Below are positions 22,560 to 62,084 of a stretch of DNA of 64,000 nucleotides, one piece after another; positions within the stretch are counted from its first letter, which is position 1; every line of letters starts with the position of its first letter. This DNA comes from Fistularia commersonii. Lineage: Eukaryota > Chordata > Actinopteri > Syngnathiformes > Fistulariidae. The stretch lies in NCBI GenBank assembly GCA_037954325.1, contig JBBMNZ010000009.1:15658286-15722285 (forward strand). The letters are read 5' to 3'. The notes beneath the pieces were generated by a model that was not told where the DNA came from, made no database searches, and was given only the letters and a program-made list of their open reading frames with translations. The translations under genes and the position numbers were made by a program.

Positions 22560-23545
22560 GAATAATAACGATATTATTAAATCATTAGAAATAAAAACAC
22601 TGATGTTTATGATAAAAATCGTAGTAATAATGTTCATAAACAAAATGGTAATAACAATAATAATAATAATATTAATCATGATGATAATAGAAAAAATTGA
22701 AAAAACAACAATCGTAATAATAATGATGATGGTGGTTAAAATAATATGAATTAAAAAAACAAAGATAATGATAAAGATGACAATAATAGAAACAAGTAGT
22801 CGTACTATAAATAAACAAAAACAATGATGTCATCGTTGATGGTTATGAGAGCGATAGTAATTACAGTAGAAATAAAAATGCGCAAAAAGAATAATATAAA
22901 TAAAAAAGTATAATAATGGTGACAAAACAGTAATACTAGTAGTAATAATATAAATTAACAAAAACAACAATGATAATAATAATAACCAATAATATTAATG
23001 ATGATGATGATGGTGTAAATAATTGAAACAAAAAACAAAAATGATAATAATAATAATAATGATGAAGGTGATGAAAATAATATGAATTAAAAAAGGCAAT
23101 GATAGTAATAAAGACGACCATAATAGAAACGAGTCATAATATAAATAAACAAAAACAACGATGATGATTATCATTATAACGATAGTAATTACAGTAGGAA
23201 CAATAATAGGCGAAAAGAATAAATAATATATGTAAAAAAATATGATGACGAAAGTAATCATAGGAATAGTAATAATAATATAAATGAACAAAAACAACGC
23301 TAATGAAATGATCAACAATAATGACGATTGCGACGGAACCAATAGTCATAAAATAATTCATGAATAAAATCAATTGTGATAAAAATATAACAATAATCAC
23401 ATTAATGATAGAAAATGGAAATAATATATAGAAATAATGTTAATAAATAAAAACATAATAATGATAGTAGTAATACTATCATAATTAATATTGTTATAAT
23501 AATATTAGTGGGCAATAATAATACTAATTATTATTATAAAAATAG
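22560..23545 (+). repeat. AATAATGAT-rich low-complexity DNA with an internal tandem duplication
   Basis: This is a purine-rich AT stretch of AATAAT, GATGAT and AATATGAATT words. The segment at about 22738-22830 recurs near 23080-23165 (GAATTAAAAAA, then AATAGAAAC, then ATAAATAAACAAAAACAA). This implies an old duplication with a period near 340 bp. Long minus-strand open frames here are low-complexity only. Confidence 0.75.
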
Positions 23546-23837
23546 TGCGAATGCGGCGGGCGGATGTTTTACCACCGGATGGCGCCGCACACACAGCGAG
23601 GGGAATTACCGCCTTACATAACGGCTGACCTCCAGGATATTAGCGGCTAATGAGGCCGAGAGTTAATAAACATTTCAAAACAACGTGCAGCTTTTCCACG
23701 CCGTCCTTCGCAGATCCAACAGGAACAGGAAAACACCAAGACTTCATGTTTTATTTTGATTTATCCACAGATCGGGTTCGGCGTCGGAGCATCCCGGGGG
23801 TTGAGGGGGGCCGAGGGAAGCGGGTTGCTGCAGGATG

Positions 23838-23880
23838 GAGGGTGTGTGTGTGTGTGTGTGTGTGGGGGGGGGGGGTGCAC
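23838..23880 (+). repeat. (GT)n and G-run in the intergenic region
   Basis: A GT run followed by a run of ten G. The surrounding DNA (23560-24130) between SEC14L and CNNM4 is otherwise unique and holds no recognisable gene. Confidence 0.9.
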
Positions 23881-24129
23881 TGATGCCATGTGTTACATAA
23901 CGGCATCTGGCTCCGGATACAATTGGATAAGAAGCGGCGTTTCGCAGCAGCAGCAGTGCCGCATTGGGGGAGCAGCACAGTTAAGGGGGGCGTCCAAATA
24001 CTAATCAACGCGTGTGTGTGTGTGGGTGTGTGTGTGTGTGCGCGCCCTCATTTTTTCAACCTTTTGTTTCCAGTGAGACTGGTAAATAAATCAGGCGAGT
24101 GAGTCGTCGGAGAAATTTTTAACGATCAA

Positions 24130-24905
24130 TTATCTGATGAAATGTTTAATTTTCATCAATGAGCATTTTTATTATTTTCTAATGCAGCTTGTTATTTATT
24201 TTGAATTTTTTCATTTTTTTCACTTGGATTTTTTAATGTCTACTTAAGGAGCAGTTGACTTATGACATACATGGATATAAACGAACATTCTTTGCGTGTA
24301 TAAAAGAATGTTTGATACATACAAACATAAAAATATTTCTATGTCCTTTGTTATTTTCAGATTGTTCTCTGCAAAATTGAAATATTTAGCTAATAATTAA
24401 TAGTTAGTTGATGGGGGGGCCTTGGCGCCCTTGGGCCTCAGATGTTGTTGATCCGCCATTGTGAAAAAAAGAAAAAAAATCTGAAAAAATTTTATTCTCA
24501 TCAATGAGCATTTTGATTATTTTTTTAATGCCGCTTATTATTTATTTCGGATTTTTTCACTTTTTTCATTCAAATGTTGTCGATCCTCCACTGTGAAAAA
24601 AAATCTGATAAAAATTTAATTCTCATCAATTAGCATTTTGATTGTTTTCTATTTCCGCTTGCTAATTATATTGAATTTTTTCTCTTTTCTCATATTTTTG
24701 GGCGGGGGCCCCTTGGCGCCCTCGGGCCTTAAATGTTGTTAATCCGCCACTGGAAAAACAAACAAAAAATTAAAAATAAACCAAAAAAATAAACAAAAAA
24801 AAAATCTGATAAAAATTTGATTATCATCAATGAGCATTTCGATTATTTTTTTAATGCCGCTCATTATTTGTTTTGGATTTTGTTCCCTTTTTTCATTCGT
24901 GATTA
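24130..24905 (+). repeat. Diverged tandem repeat upstream of CNNM4
   Basis: Three to four copies share CATCAATGAGCATTTT, ATTATTTTTTTAATGC and a GGGGGCCTTGGCGCCCTTGG / GTTGTTGATCCGCCA block (24413-24460, 24705-24752, partial near 24570). The CCTTGGCGCCC block looks like part of a transposon relic, but I could not name it. Confidence 0.65.
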
Positions 24906-24939
24906 AAAAATAAAAGAAGCGGGATCGAAAACAGACAAA

Positions 24940-25260
24940 TGTGTATGTATGTGTGTGTGCGTCTGCGTGTGTGTGTGTCTGTGTGTGTGTGTGTGCTGGA
25001 CACACCGGCGCACGGAGTGTGTCCGTGTGTTTGCGTTGTTTACATACCTGCCGATGCCCGGTAGTGTGTGCGTGCGCGTCCGTGCGTGCGCCGCAGGTAT
25101 GCGTGCACACGCGTGCGTGTTCGCCTACCCGTCCACTTCCGGTCGCCGATGGGCGTGCGCGTGTATCCCCGCACCCACGTGTCGTGCGCGTACGTGCGCA
25201 TCCGCTCGCCTACCTGTGCGCTTCCGGCGTGCGCGCGCGGGCGTGCGGATGGAGGGGGCG
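24940..25260 (+). promoter_or_regulatory. CNNM4 upstream region: GT-rich, then CpG-rich
   Basis: A GT-rich stretch (24941-24995) passes into DNA dense in CGTGCG and GTGCGC words. It continues into the very CpG-rich first coding exon. The whole of about 25000-26830 looks like a CpG island carrying the promoter and exon 1 of CNNM4. The transcription start is not identifiable by eye. Confidence 0.5.
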
Positions 25261-25281
25261 GAGCCTGTCGGACGGGAGTCA

Positions 25282-25289
25282 TGACGTCA
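25282..25289. promoter_or_regulatory. Full palindromic CRE (TGACGTCA)
   Basis: A perfect 8-bp CREB/ATF site lies 30 bp upstream of the CNNM4 ATG in CpG-rich DNA. It suggests cAMP/CREB-family input. Proof would need binding or reporter data. Confidence 0.6.
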
Positions 25290-25318
25290 CCCGCGGGTCG
25301 CCGCGCAGTGAAACAAAC

Positions 25319-53626
<28,308 letters not shown>

Positions 53627-54960
53627 AGTCGTAGCTGCGGGACTCGTGGAGATGCTAGAACTTCGGAACCCTCTTCCCCTCCGCATGACCCCTCGCCCCC
53701 CGACCCATGCCCGAATAGTTTCGGTACCGAGAGGATCGTCCTCCGGGACCCAAAGCTACAGCCATGCAACTCCTCCTTTCTAGGAACTCGAGGTCCGACG
53801 GCGTCTGGTTCGTCGGAAGTTTGTCCGCCGAGGGATCGGTGGCGCTTCCCTTGTATGACTCGGGTGAACCCGCAGAAGCTCTGAAGGGCGAGCTTCCGCA
53901 ACTGAAGGTCCAGGCAAAGTTTTGGAAGTTCAGGCGGAGGTGTGTATCGTGTTTTGGCGTCGCCCTGGTTTTTAACCCCCAAACGTGGGTGTTTTCCCCT
54001 CGTCCGGATTGAGTCCGTTTTGTCGGGTCCTTCTCGAAGCTCCTTCCCGTTTCCTGCATCGGAGTCCCGAGCCGCGAGTCTAAGTATTTTGTTGTCGGAA
54101 GCTCTTCGAATGTTAAAATTCGGGCAGTTCACTGGTGCTAAGTGGTAACTTGAAACCATCTGACCGGTGGTTTGAGTGGCTTGTCTCTGTTGCACTCGAG
54201 GACCTCGGTATGCTTTTGGATGACAGTCCACCTTGTCTTCCCGTGACTGGCCAGAAAGTCGGAATCGTCCAAATTCTGTCTTCTGTTTGATCCGGAGCCA
54301 AATCGCACCCGTCACGTTGTGGACCGATGGGACCCAGAGTTCCAAAGAGGTGGTCTGGGTTGCGGAAAATCAAGGGTACCATGTTTGGTTCCAAGCACAA
54401 CCAAGCAGACGGAACCTGGACAAAGGTCAGTCCGGACTTTCAGGTGTGATGGTCATCCGATGCAAACCGACCCTCCTTCCTCATCGTTATGGTTCGAACC
54501 GGGGCGGAGGAGGCGCCTAAAGTCCTTTACCTACAAGAGGTACTCTTTCGGTACTCCGCCGTTGTCGTCCGATTTGGCGCCTTCCGTACAAACGGCCTCA
54601 AGTTCCTTGTCTGGACTCCAAAAGCATTGATTTGTCCGATGACTGATTTGATAGTAACGGCTAATAACAGCTTTACTGTCAAAATTGACGTCCGTCTAAA
54701 AACACCGTGCATGGAATTAATCCCAATCTAAATTCCGCCAGTCATACTTGAATCCGCGATTTAACAACATTTTCATTCGTTTTTCCCGGCGCTCGATCGG
54801 CGCTTCGTTCCCATTCCAAGTCCGAGTCGCGGAGCGGAGGGTTTTTATTTATTTATTTATCTGTTTGTTTGTTTGTTTATTTATTTATTCTCCCGTAACA
54901 ATGTGCACCAACGCGAGGGAAGGACTCGGCATGCCAAAAAAAAAAAAACATAAATAAAAT
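53627..54960 (+). other. Probable CNNM4 3' UTR
   Basis: Unique, moderately GC-rich sequence with no domain-bearing frame directly follows the CNNM4 stop. A TTTATTTATTTATCTGTTTG run (54845-54890) precedes an A-rich stretch and an AATAAA hexamer at 54953-54958, a candidate polyadenylation signal. The end is uncertain; a second candidate is AATAAA at 59147-59152. Confidence 0.5.
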
Positions 54961-57160
54961 TTAAAAAATGGCAGCCCGGTCCTTTTAAGGAGACGCGACT
55001 AGACGGCCTACCTCTGAACCCAAGGCAATATCTTTTCAATCATTTCACTTCCGCTAGTTATATGATTGCAATATTTATTTTGGAGTGATGTCTGTTTATA
55101 TATGACTATTTATTTATTTCCAGCAGTTTCTTTTTGTTTTTAAAATAATCGCTCACTGTGAGTAGGGTCGACTGACACTGGGATCCGAAAGGAGGCTGGA
55201 TCTGGAACTGCTTCAACACTGTGCTTTTTTTTTGGGGACATGAAGGATTTGAAATTTAAAAAAAAAAAGAAAAAGGACTGGAGCGACGGTCGTAGCATTT
55301 TCCTAGCTTTATGGCGCTATATCCACGCCTGGATTCCAAAAAATACTTTGGTCACAAGTCAAAGTCAGTCAAACCCCCACCGCCGAAAAAAGGGTTTTGT
55401 TTGTTTTCTTTGCGGCTAAAAACAAAAGATAGCCTTAGCTGCTATAGCTAGCAATAGCAGCTAATAGTAGCTAAGAGGTGGTTAGCTTCCTGCGAGGATA
55501 AGCTAGCTGGCAGTTCAGGAATGTAGTCTTAACGCACATTCGCAGTGAAGCGAGTGAAACGTAAACACGATTTGTTGGTACATATAGAAAACAGAGGTAC
55601 CGCTGCTAGCATAGCATAACTTTCTTCATCGCTGCAAAGCGTACGGAACGATTAAAAAGGGGTTCGGGTTCGATTCCTGCGGTCGTGTCAAGTCAGATTA
55701 TATTACTATGGAGCCAAACGGCACAGGAGCAAGTGCGTTGACTGGATGCTAAGACAGCTAACTAGCATTCAAATTAGCTGCCGCGTGAAGCAGCATTTCG
55801 TACAACCAGAGGAAAGCAGTGAAGGTTGTAAATTAAGGTCGCTGAGTTTTGCTGCAAGGAATGAGATTTCACTGAAAATGGAGCGGGAGCTACAAGGTGG
55901 TTAGCGCTGTGCTATGCTACTTTGCAGCAGTGTAGCAAAAAACTCGTCTCTGATGGGACTTTTTAGTTGAAAAATTAAGCTAGTCTTCCAGCGATTAGCC
56001 AGGCAGCACTGAGTTGTTTCTGGCTAATATCATTTAGCCCCTGAGCTACAGCCAAACGACAGCTAGCGTTATTTAGCACAGAGAAACAGCTAGCTTCTGT
56101 AGAAATCCAATAACAGATCATTGACGTGAGTTGTAAATGTTGCACCCTTGGTCTTATTTATTTATTTTTTTTAGCTAAAAAGATATGAAGTGACCTTCGG
56201 CGGTGCCTTTAGCTAGTAGGTTCACACATGTAAAGCTAACCACCTCTTGGCTAGCAGGTAACACGACATCGGTGGGGCTAATCTGGGAAAACATTTGGGC
56301 ACCTCAAAGCATCGTGGGGGATCAGGAAACGGTGCTCGACGCCAGGAGCTTCGGATTTTCTTTTGTTTTTCCTAAAAATGTGTAACTTATTAACTCGAGC
56401 TCACCCGGTGGCAGGAGGTTAAGGATTCACGCGCCGGAGCTCGCGTTAGCGGTTGACGTTTAACGGACGACGAACATTCCACCGCATGTTTCCGATGGGA
56501 TCGTTAACCACGTTTTAGCTTAAATGTTGTAGGACAAAATAACAAAACGACAAAAAAAAAACATCGGTATGTCCGCCGTGACCTTCCAAACCAGGGATCC
56601 ATTCATATCCGCGGCTCTTGGTGCAGTACGGATTAAATTTTACCGCGGCGTTGAAAGCTGCTAGCATGTAACCTACCTACTTTTCCTATGTATGCTGTGA
56701 CACTGAAACTATTTACCCTAGAGATGAATTATTTTGTTCATGATATAACGCGTGCAAGAGAGAGATATTTATTTGAAAATATATTTAAAGAATTGTCATA
56801 TAAGCTAGCACTGACTCGAAACACTTTAAACCTGTGAGTTACATAGTCTGAAAATATTTTAAAGCATTTCCTCCTTTTTTTGTTTTGTTTTGTTTGTTTG
56901 TTTGTTTGTATGTGTGTGATGATGTTGATGACCAGCGGGAATATCAGAATGATCGCTAATCCAGATGTTACCAACTGCGTTTGTTGCGCATCATAATGAT
57001 GGAACTGACTCGTGAATGAACGAGTGAATGAGTCGCTGACCAAAAAGACGAAATGTAGGATTTAATATTAAGAACAGGCGTCGGCGTTCGGCCAGATATT
57101 CCTGTCGCATCGAGTAAAAGCGAAGTATTTGCTGACGTATTCTATGAAAATTGTTAAAAG
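54961..57160. other. Intergenic or extended 3' UTR DNA
   Basis: Unique sequence with scattered TTAGCTAGC words. The word GGGTTCGATTCC at 55667 resembles a tRNA B box, but no cloverleaf can be drawn. No coding exon is seen. Confidence 0.5.
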
Positions 57161-57169
57161 TAAAAGTAC

Positions 57170-57880
57170 TCACCCTGCAAATTAGCATCGGAGCTAACAT
57201 TAACATCCTGACTTTGTTTGCAGTTAGCGTATTAGCTAATTTAAACCTCTTGACCAATGCTAGTATCTGAGCTAAACCTCTTGCTTTATTTGCATTAAGC
57301 ATATAAGGTTATTTAAATTCTGACTTTATTTTCAGTTAGATTGATCTAATGCAGTCTAATGATTGGATTTCCAATTAGCTTTTCATTTGATGACTATATT
57401 TTTAATCAGTAACTGATCTAATCACTTTATTTGCAGTTAGCATCTAAACTAATAAAAATTCTGACTTTAATAACAAATAGCATTTTGTCTAATGACTGTA
57501 CTTCCAATTACCACTTAATTTAATGATTTTATTTCCAATCAGTAACTGATGTAATCACTTTATTTGCAGTTAGCATCTAAGCTAATTAAACTATGACTTT
57601 ATTTACAGTTAGCATTTCATCTAATGACTATATTTCCAATTAGCATTTGATTTAATTACTCTATTTCCAATCAGTATCTGATCTAATCACTTTATTTCCC
57701 ATTAGCATCTGAGCTAATTAAAACACTTGACTTTATTTGCAGTCGGCATCTATGCTAATCTTAATTCTGACTTTATTTGAAAATTAGCATTTGAGCTCAA
57801 TTTAAATTCGGACTTTATGTTGAGTTAGCATCTGACTTACCTGAACCTCTGACTTCATTTGCAACAAGCATTTTTGGCTA
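57170..57880 (+). repeat. Degenerate 40-50 bp minisatellite (GACTTTATTTGCAGTTAGCA)
   Basis: About fifteen imperfect copies built from CTGACTTTATTTGCAGTTAG and CATCTGAGCTAATTTAAA, with ATTTCCAATTAGCA variants. It lies between CNNM4 and CNNM3. Confidence 0.85.
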
Positions 57881-60300
57881 ATATACTGTCCAAAACAGGC
57901 TCGTTAAATCCAAAACCTCAATTTTGGTAACGTCCCATGTAATTTTAACCTCCCCAATCTGTGGCAATTTGAATATCTGCCAGGAAAGCTCCATGAAATG
58001 GCTAATCAGCGGCTACTTGATTAGCCAAATCAAGTAACCAACCGCCGATTGGCTTTTTGATGAGAATTTTGGCTTCTGAGAAACGTGACGGGGAGATTAG
58101 TCATTCGATAAAGCTGTATTTATTGTATTTATTGTACTCGCTGTATTCATGGTTGTTTTTTGGGGCCTCCTGCTGTGAGACCATGCTTTCCATTGGTGGA
58201 TTTTGGAGCGAACTGTGTGCGTCGAAATCAGAAAAACTGATTTTGGGACCAAGCGATTGATCCATCCTAATCAATCAGAATGGAAAACCCTAAGTCTGGT
58301 TTATCATTTTTCCCATTTTTTTGGCAAATATTCTTATCCCTATTCCATGAATTTACTTTACTATTTCAATACAATTTAAAAATAGTTATATCAGTTTTTT
58401 TTTGTTTTTTTTTCTGAATTTGTGCAGCGAAATCGTTTTTTCCGTAACGGCCTTCCATTGGCTCCGCCTCCTTTTTTTTTTTTTGAGGTCATGTGACCTC
58501 AGAGCAGGGATTGGAGGCGATTGGGACGTTTCCCCTTCCACCGTTTTACTAGGAAAACGTCACGTAGCAATAAACGCGGCAAAGACGTGACCTCGTCGCT
58601 TCCCGTCGCCGTCTTCTACCTATTTAATGTCACACCTGCGAAATTACTTTGGTGTTGTTTTTATTTAAATATATTGCTTGATGCAATGACTGAATTCCAT
58701 CTCCTTCCAATCCCTGGCTTACCTAGGATCTCTCTCGCTATCACACACATTCAAACTATCCACCTCGTTTCCCTCCAGAATATTAGCCGCGTTAGCTTCA
58801 TGTGGAGGCGGGGCTTATCGGTAGTACCCGCCGCCTGATGATTAAACCCGTTTTGTTTTTGTTTTTGCTCCACTGGATCCTTCGGGAGTGGATGTTTGGC
58901 AGGTCGGGAGCGTGAAGGGCGCTGACCTTTTGACCCCGGCCGACTCATCCGTGATCGTCGAACCCCTATATCTGGATCGCTTTGAAGAAAAAAAGAAAAA
59001 AACCAATGGAAGGAAAGGTGGGAAAACAGACAGACAAACAAACGGAAGTATGAATAACGTTCGAGGCTGTGGATATTCAGCCGGCGATGAACCGAGGTGT
59101 TTTATAAAACCACTGTGAGGCTTTTGAAGAAAACTACGAGGTTGATAATAAACCCGAGTTCTATTTCTCTACAGAACGTCTGCGCCTGTCTGGTTCTTCC
59201 CTCCGCCTCCCCACTGTACGGCAAATGAAAATTCACATTTTATCGATACTCTTCAAGATGAAACTTCTCCAACGAGCTAGCCGTGGGGCTACAAGTGCGT
59301 CATGGGATGTCCTTCAGCAGAGTGAGCCTATGGCAACAGAGCTAGGAGCTAGCCTAGCGCTAACGCTCCGTTTTAAGCCTATTCATAAACAAAGATTGTC
59401 CTAACACCCCCTTTATTTTACGATATGCATTTTAATAACAATGATAATGATAACAATCATGCATTTGATTTGAAACCGCCTGTTTTGAGTCTGAAGGACA
59501 CGAATCAATAAATACATGCTAGCAACTAGCAAGTAACCATTTTGCCTGCACAATAAAGAAAAGGAGAATTTGTGGGGGAATTTTTAAACAAACATTTTGA
59601 AGGGATTTTCCATGTAATCTTTTGTCACTTACAACATGCTTTTGGACATACAGAATATAGAATAAGGTCAAATAAAAAACAGTAAAATAAAACGAAATGA
59701 AATGAAAAAAAAAATCAAACAACAATTAACAAAAAATTTAAATAACAGAAAAAAATACAATAACTTCAAACAAAACAAAATGGAATAAAGTATGTTCAAA
59801 AAATCCACAAAAAATATATAATTACATGTAAAAAGAACAAAAAAAGATACCATATCACATTTGCTTCGATTACATCAAATCAAACAAAAAACCTCACAAA
59901 ATAAAATGAGGAAAAATAACAACAAAAAAAAATAAAATACAACAGAACTTAATTAAATTAGATACAAAATAAAATAAAAACAATACAATTTCAAATTATA
60001 GGGTAAATTGAAGTAACTTTAAATAAATAACTTAAAAAAAGACCCAAATGAAATTAAATAAAATTAAATAATCAACAAAAAAAGCAACGCAGCTAATAAA
60101 GAGAATTAAAAAAAAAGGGTTATTATGCCTGTTAACGTCATGAAGGATGCTCCGCTTGTTGAAATGAAAACAAAAAAATCTGAAAGCCAGTTCGACGCAA
60201 GAACAACAGCGACTGCAGCGCCTGTTCTGAAGGGCATCTCTCGGACTTCCAGCGAATGTAAACAAAAACGATCCACGCATTTCACTTCCGTGTCCGCTCA
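57881..60300. other. Intergenic DNA between the two CNNM genes
   Basis: Unique AT-rich DNA. An AATAAA at 59147-59152 followed by GT-rich sequence could end a long CNNM4 3' UTR. A long A-rich stretch (59690-60110) has AAATAAAAT words. Short open frames carry no recognisable domain. Confidence 0.5.
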
Positions 60301-60309
60301 CATGGAGCC

Positions 60310-60365
60310 AAGATGGCGGCCGTGACGCACAGTTTCAGCAGCAGCCTGCTTTGTTTTGACGGTTC
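60310..60365 (+). promoter_or_regulatory. YY1-type AAGATGGCGGC motif with possible first exon
   Basis: CCAAGATGGCGGCCGTGACG is a strong YY1 consensus of the sort that overlaps start codons in CpG promoters. The ATG (60313) opens a short frame MAAVTHSFSSSLLCFDGS that runs to a good donor at 60366 (TTC|GTGAGG). It could be the first exon of an unseen transcript or an upstream exon of the CNNM3 region. No partner exon was found before 61256. Confidence 0.25.
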
Positions 60366-60437
60366 GTGAGGCGTTCAGGTGCTATCCGGATTTTCTGGCT
60401 TTACGTTAGTCTACCGTGACGTCATGGAAGCTAGAGC

Positions 60438-60440
<3 letters not shown>

Positions 60441-60515
<75 letters not shown>
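60441..60515 (+). repeat. (GT)n microsatellite, about 37 units
   Basis: A long pure GT run about 740 bp upstream of the CNNM3 start codon. Confidence 0.98.
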
Positions 60516-60517
<2 letters not shown>

Positions 60518-60817
60518 AAGATAGGAGCTGGAGAGTGAAATGAAAGACGCATATCAGCAAAAACAAATATTTATTTTTTAATTTTTAACTTTACAATTCA
60601 GGGACAATTGGACTGTTATATATGAAAAAAAAATCGAAATAAGATCAAATAAAAGGAACCTCCTCTGAAGTGCTAAAATATAAATCATAAATAATGCAAG
60701 ATAAACGATTAAATAACGATGCCCCCCATATATCAATTATAATAGAAGACAGTTATCATCATTATTGTTGTTCGAATTATTACATAATTATCATATTATT
60801 ATATATTATTTTAACAG

Positions 60818-61005
60818 TTAAGAACAACTTTATTTATCCCGAAGGAAATTGTTGTGCCAGAGTTTCAAGTAAAAAACATAACAGTAATAGATAATAGTAG
60901 GAAGGAGGAAAAATAAGAAATACAATAAAATATAAATTGTCTTAACTGTTAACTGTAACTACAAAGATTGAAGATTCCCTGCGGCTGAGGGAAGAGGAAT
61001 TAACG
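60818..61005 (+). mobile_element. Dispersed retroposon-like repeat near CNNM3
   Basis: A nearly complete copy: AAGAACAACTTTATTTATCC, TTGTGCCAGAGTTTCAAGT, TAAATTGTCTTAACTGTTAA, GATTCCCTGCGGCTGAGGGA. It lies about 250 bp upstream of the CNNM3 start. Confidence 0.75.
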
Positions 61006-61212
61006 TTAATCTATTTTCATGACTAAAAAGTCAACACCGTGTATCCTTTTTTCTATTTTTATTTAATTTCTTAATGTTCTTTTTGTGTACGTTTGTCCAT
61101 TTAGTGTATTTCCATTTTTCCGGGGAGTCTCTTTCTTTTTGTCGGTGTTCCACATTTCCGACGTTCCTGAACGCCTCACGGCCCATATGGGCGTGGCCTC
61201 CGCCGTTTCCCC

Positions 61213-61224
61213 GATCACGTGATC
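61213..61224. promoter_or_regulatory. Palindromic E-box GATCACGTGATC upstream of CNNM3
   Basis: A perfect 12-bp palindrome with a CACGTG core lies about 30 bp before the CNNM3 ATG in GC-rich DNA. The TCACGTGA core suits USF or MITF/TFE3/TFEB-type bHLH-ZIP factors. CCAAT words lie between it and the ATG. Confidence 0.55.
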
Positions 61225-61255
61225 CCCTCCGGGAGCCCGGCCGACCAATTCCAAT

Positions 61256-61921
61256 ATGGTGGCCAGCTCGACGGGTCTCCGCTCCCTGTCGATGATATTG
61301 TTGTTCTCCGGGATCGGGTTCGGCGCCTCTAGCCGGGAAGCCCCGCTGGTTTTGGGGCTTCGCCTGGAAGAACCGGCCGGTCCGGTGTGTATGAAGAACC
61401 GGACCGTCACGGCGCCGCGGGGGGCGACGTTCACGCTCCGCGTCTTCGGGACCAACCTGAACGCGAGCTGGCCGTGGGCGGCGTTCGCCGCGGCGGCCGG
61501 CGGCGAGGCGGCGGACCCCTGCGAGCGGGAGTCCGGCCGGAGGGAGTCCGCCTTCCGGGTGACCGGAGGCTTCCAGCGGGACGAGGAGACCTCCGGGCGG
61601 CTGGAGGTGGAGGTCCGCTCCGGGGGCGGCGCCGGCCTCCACCATCTGTGCGTCCACAGCGGGGGGAGGTGGGCTTCGGCGGGGCTCGATAGGCTCCGGG
61701 TGGACGCCGAGACGCGGCCGCCGGCGGACCGCGTCCCTCCGTGGGGGTCGGCGGTGCTGGTGGCGGCGCTGCTGGCGGCCTGCGGCGGCCTGAGGACGGT
61801 CGGCCTGAGCCTGCTGGGGCTCGACCCGGTGGAGCTCTACGTGCTGCACAGCTGCGGCTCCGAGGAGGAGAAGCGGGCCGCCAAGCGGCTGGAGCCCGTC
61901 CGGAGGAGGGGGAACTTCCTG
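61256..61921 (+). CDS. cnnm3: First coding exon of a CNNM3-like gene (partial)
   Basis: The 666-nt exon runs from ATG at 61256 to a consensus donor (CTG|GTAAGA) and encodes 222 residues. It has a signal peptide, a short extracellular domain (LGLRLEEPAGPV, TLRVFGTNLNASWPW with an N-glycosylation site), one hydrophobic segment (about 162-185) and the beginning of DUF21 (GLDPVELYVLHSCGSEEEK, RRLEPVRRRGNF in related form). The replacement of the canonical SGxFSGLNLGLMALDPMEL by a divergent sequence is as in CNNM3. Family members bind PRL phosphatases and modulate Mg2+ handling. The remaining exons lie beyond the window. In the neighbouring CNNM4-like gene the corresponding region is a single exon, so this gene has an additional intron here. 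Confidence 0.85.
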
Positions 61922-62084
61922 GTAAGACACGCCGGGACGAGTGACCTCTGGCCGGGGGGAGAAGCTCCGCTCGCCCCGGGGACCTGCCCGGAGCTCCTGG
62001 GGCCCCCATACTCTCCCAAAATGACTTGTTCTCCAGTAATTTCATCCACTTTTATCTGAATATTTAAAATGGAATATATGTTGA

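Noticed and set aside
22936..23400. Minus-strand frames of Ile/Tyr/Phe-rich 'membrane' peptides
   Set aside because: They come from AATAAT/GATGAT low-complexity DNA. The hydrophobicity is an artefact of composition.
55606..55680. Possible tRNA: B-box-like GGGTTCGATTCC with an A-box-like TAGCATAGC upstream
   Set aside because: The spacing is too long for a simple tRNA and no acceptor, anticodon or T stem can be paired. At most it is a decayed tRNA-derived SINE head.
58402..59118. Several 60-105 codon open frames between the CNNM genes
   Set aside because: They have no domains, splice partners or codon bias and are consistent with chance frames in intergenic DNA or a 3' UTR.
61031..61930. A 299-codon minus-strand frame opposite CNNM3 exon 1
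   Set aside because: It is the GC-rich antisense shadow of a coding exon, with no recognisable domain.
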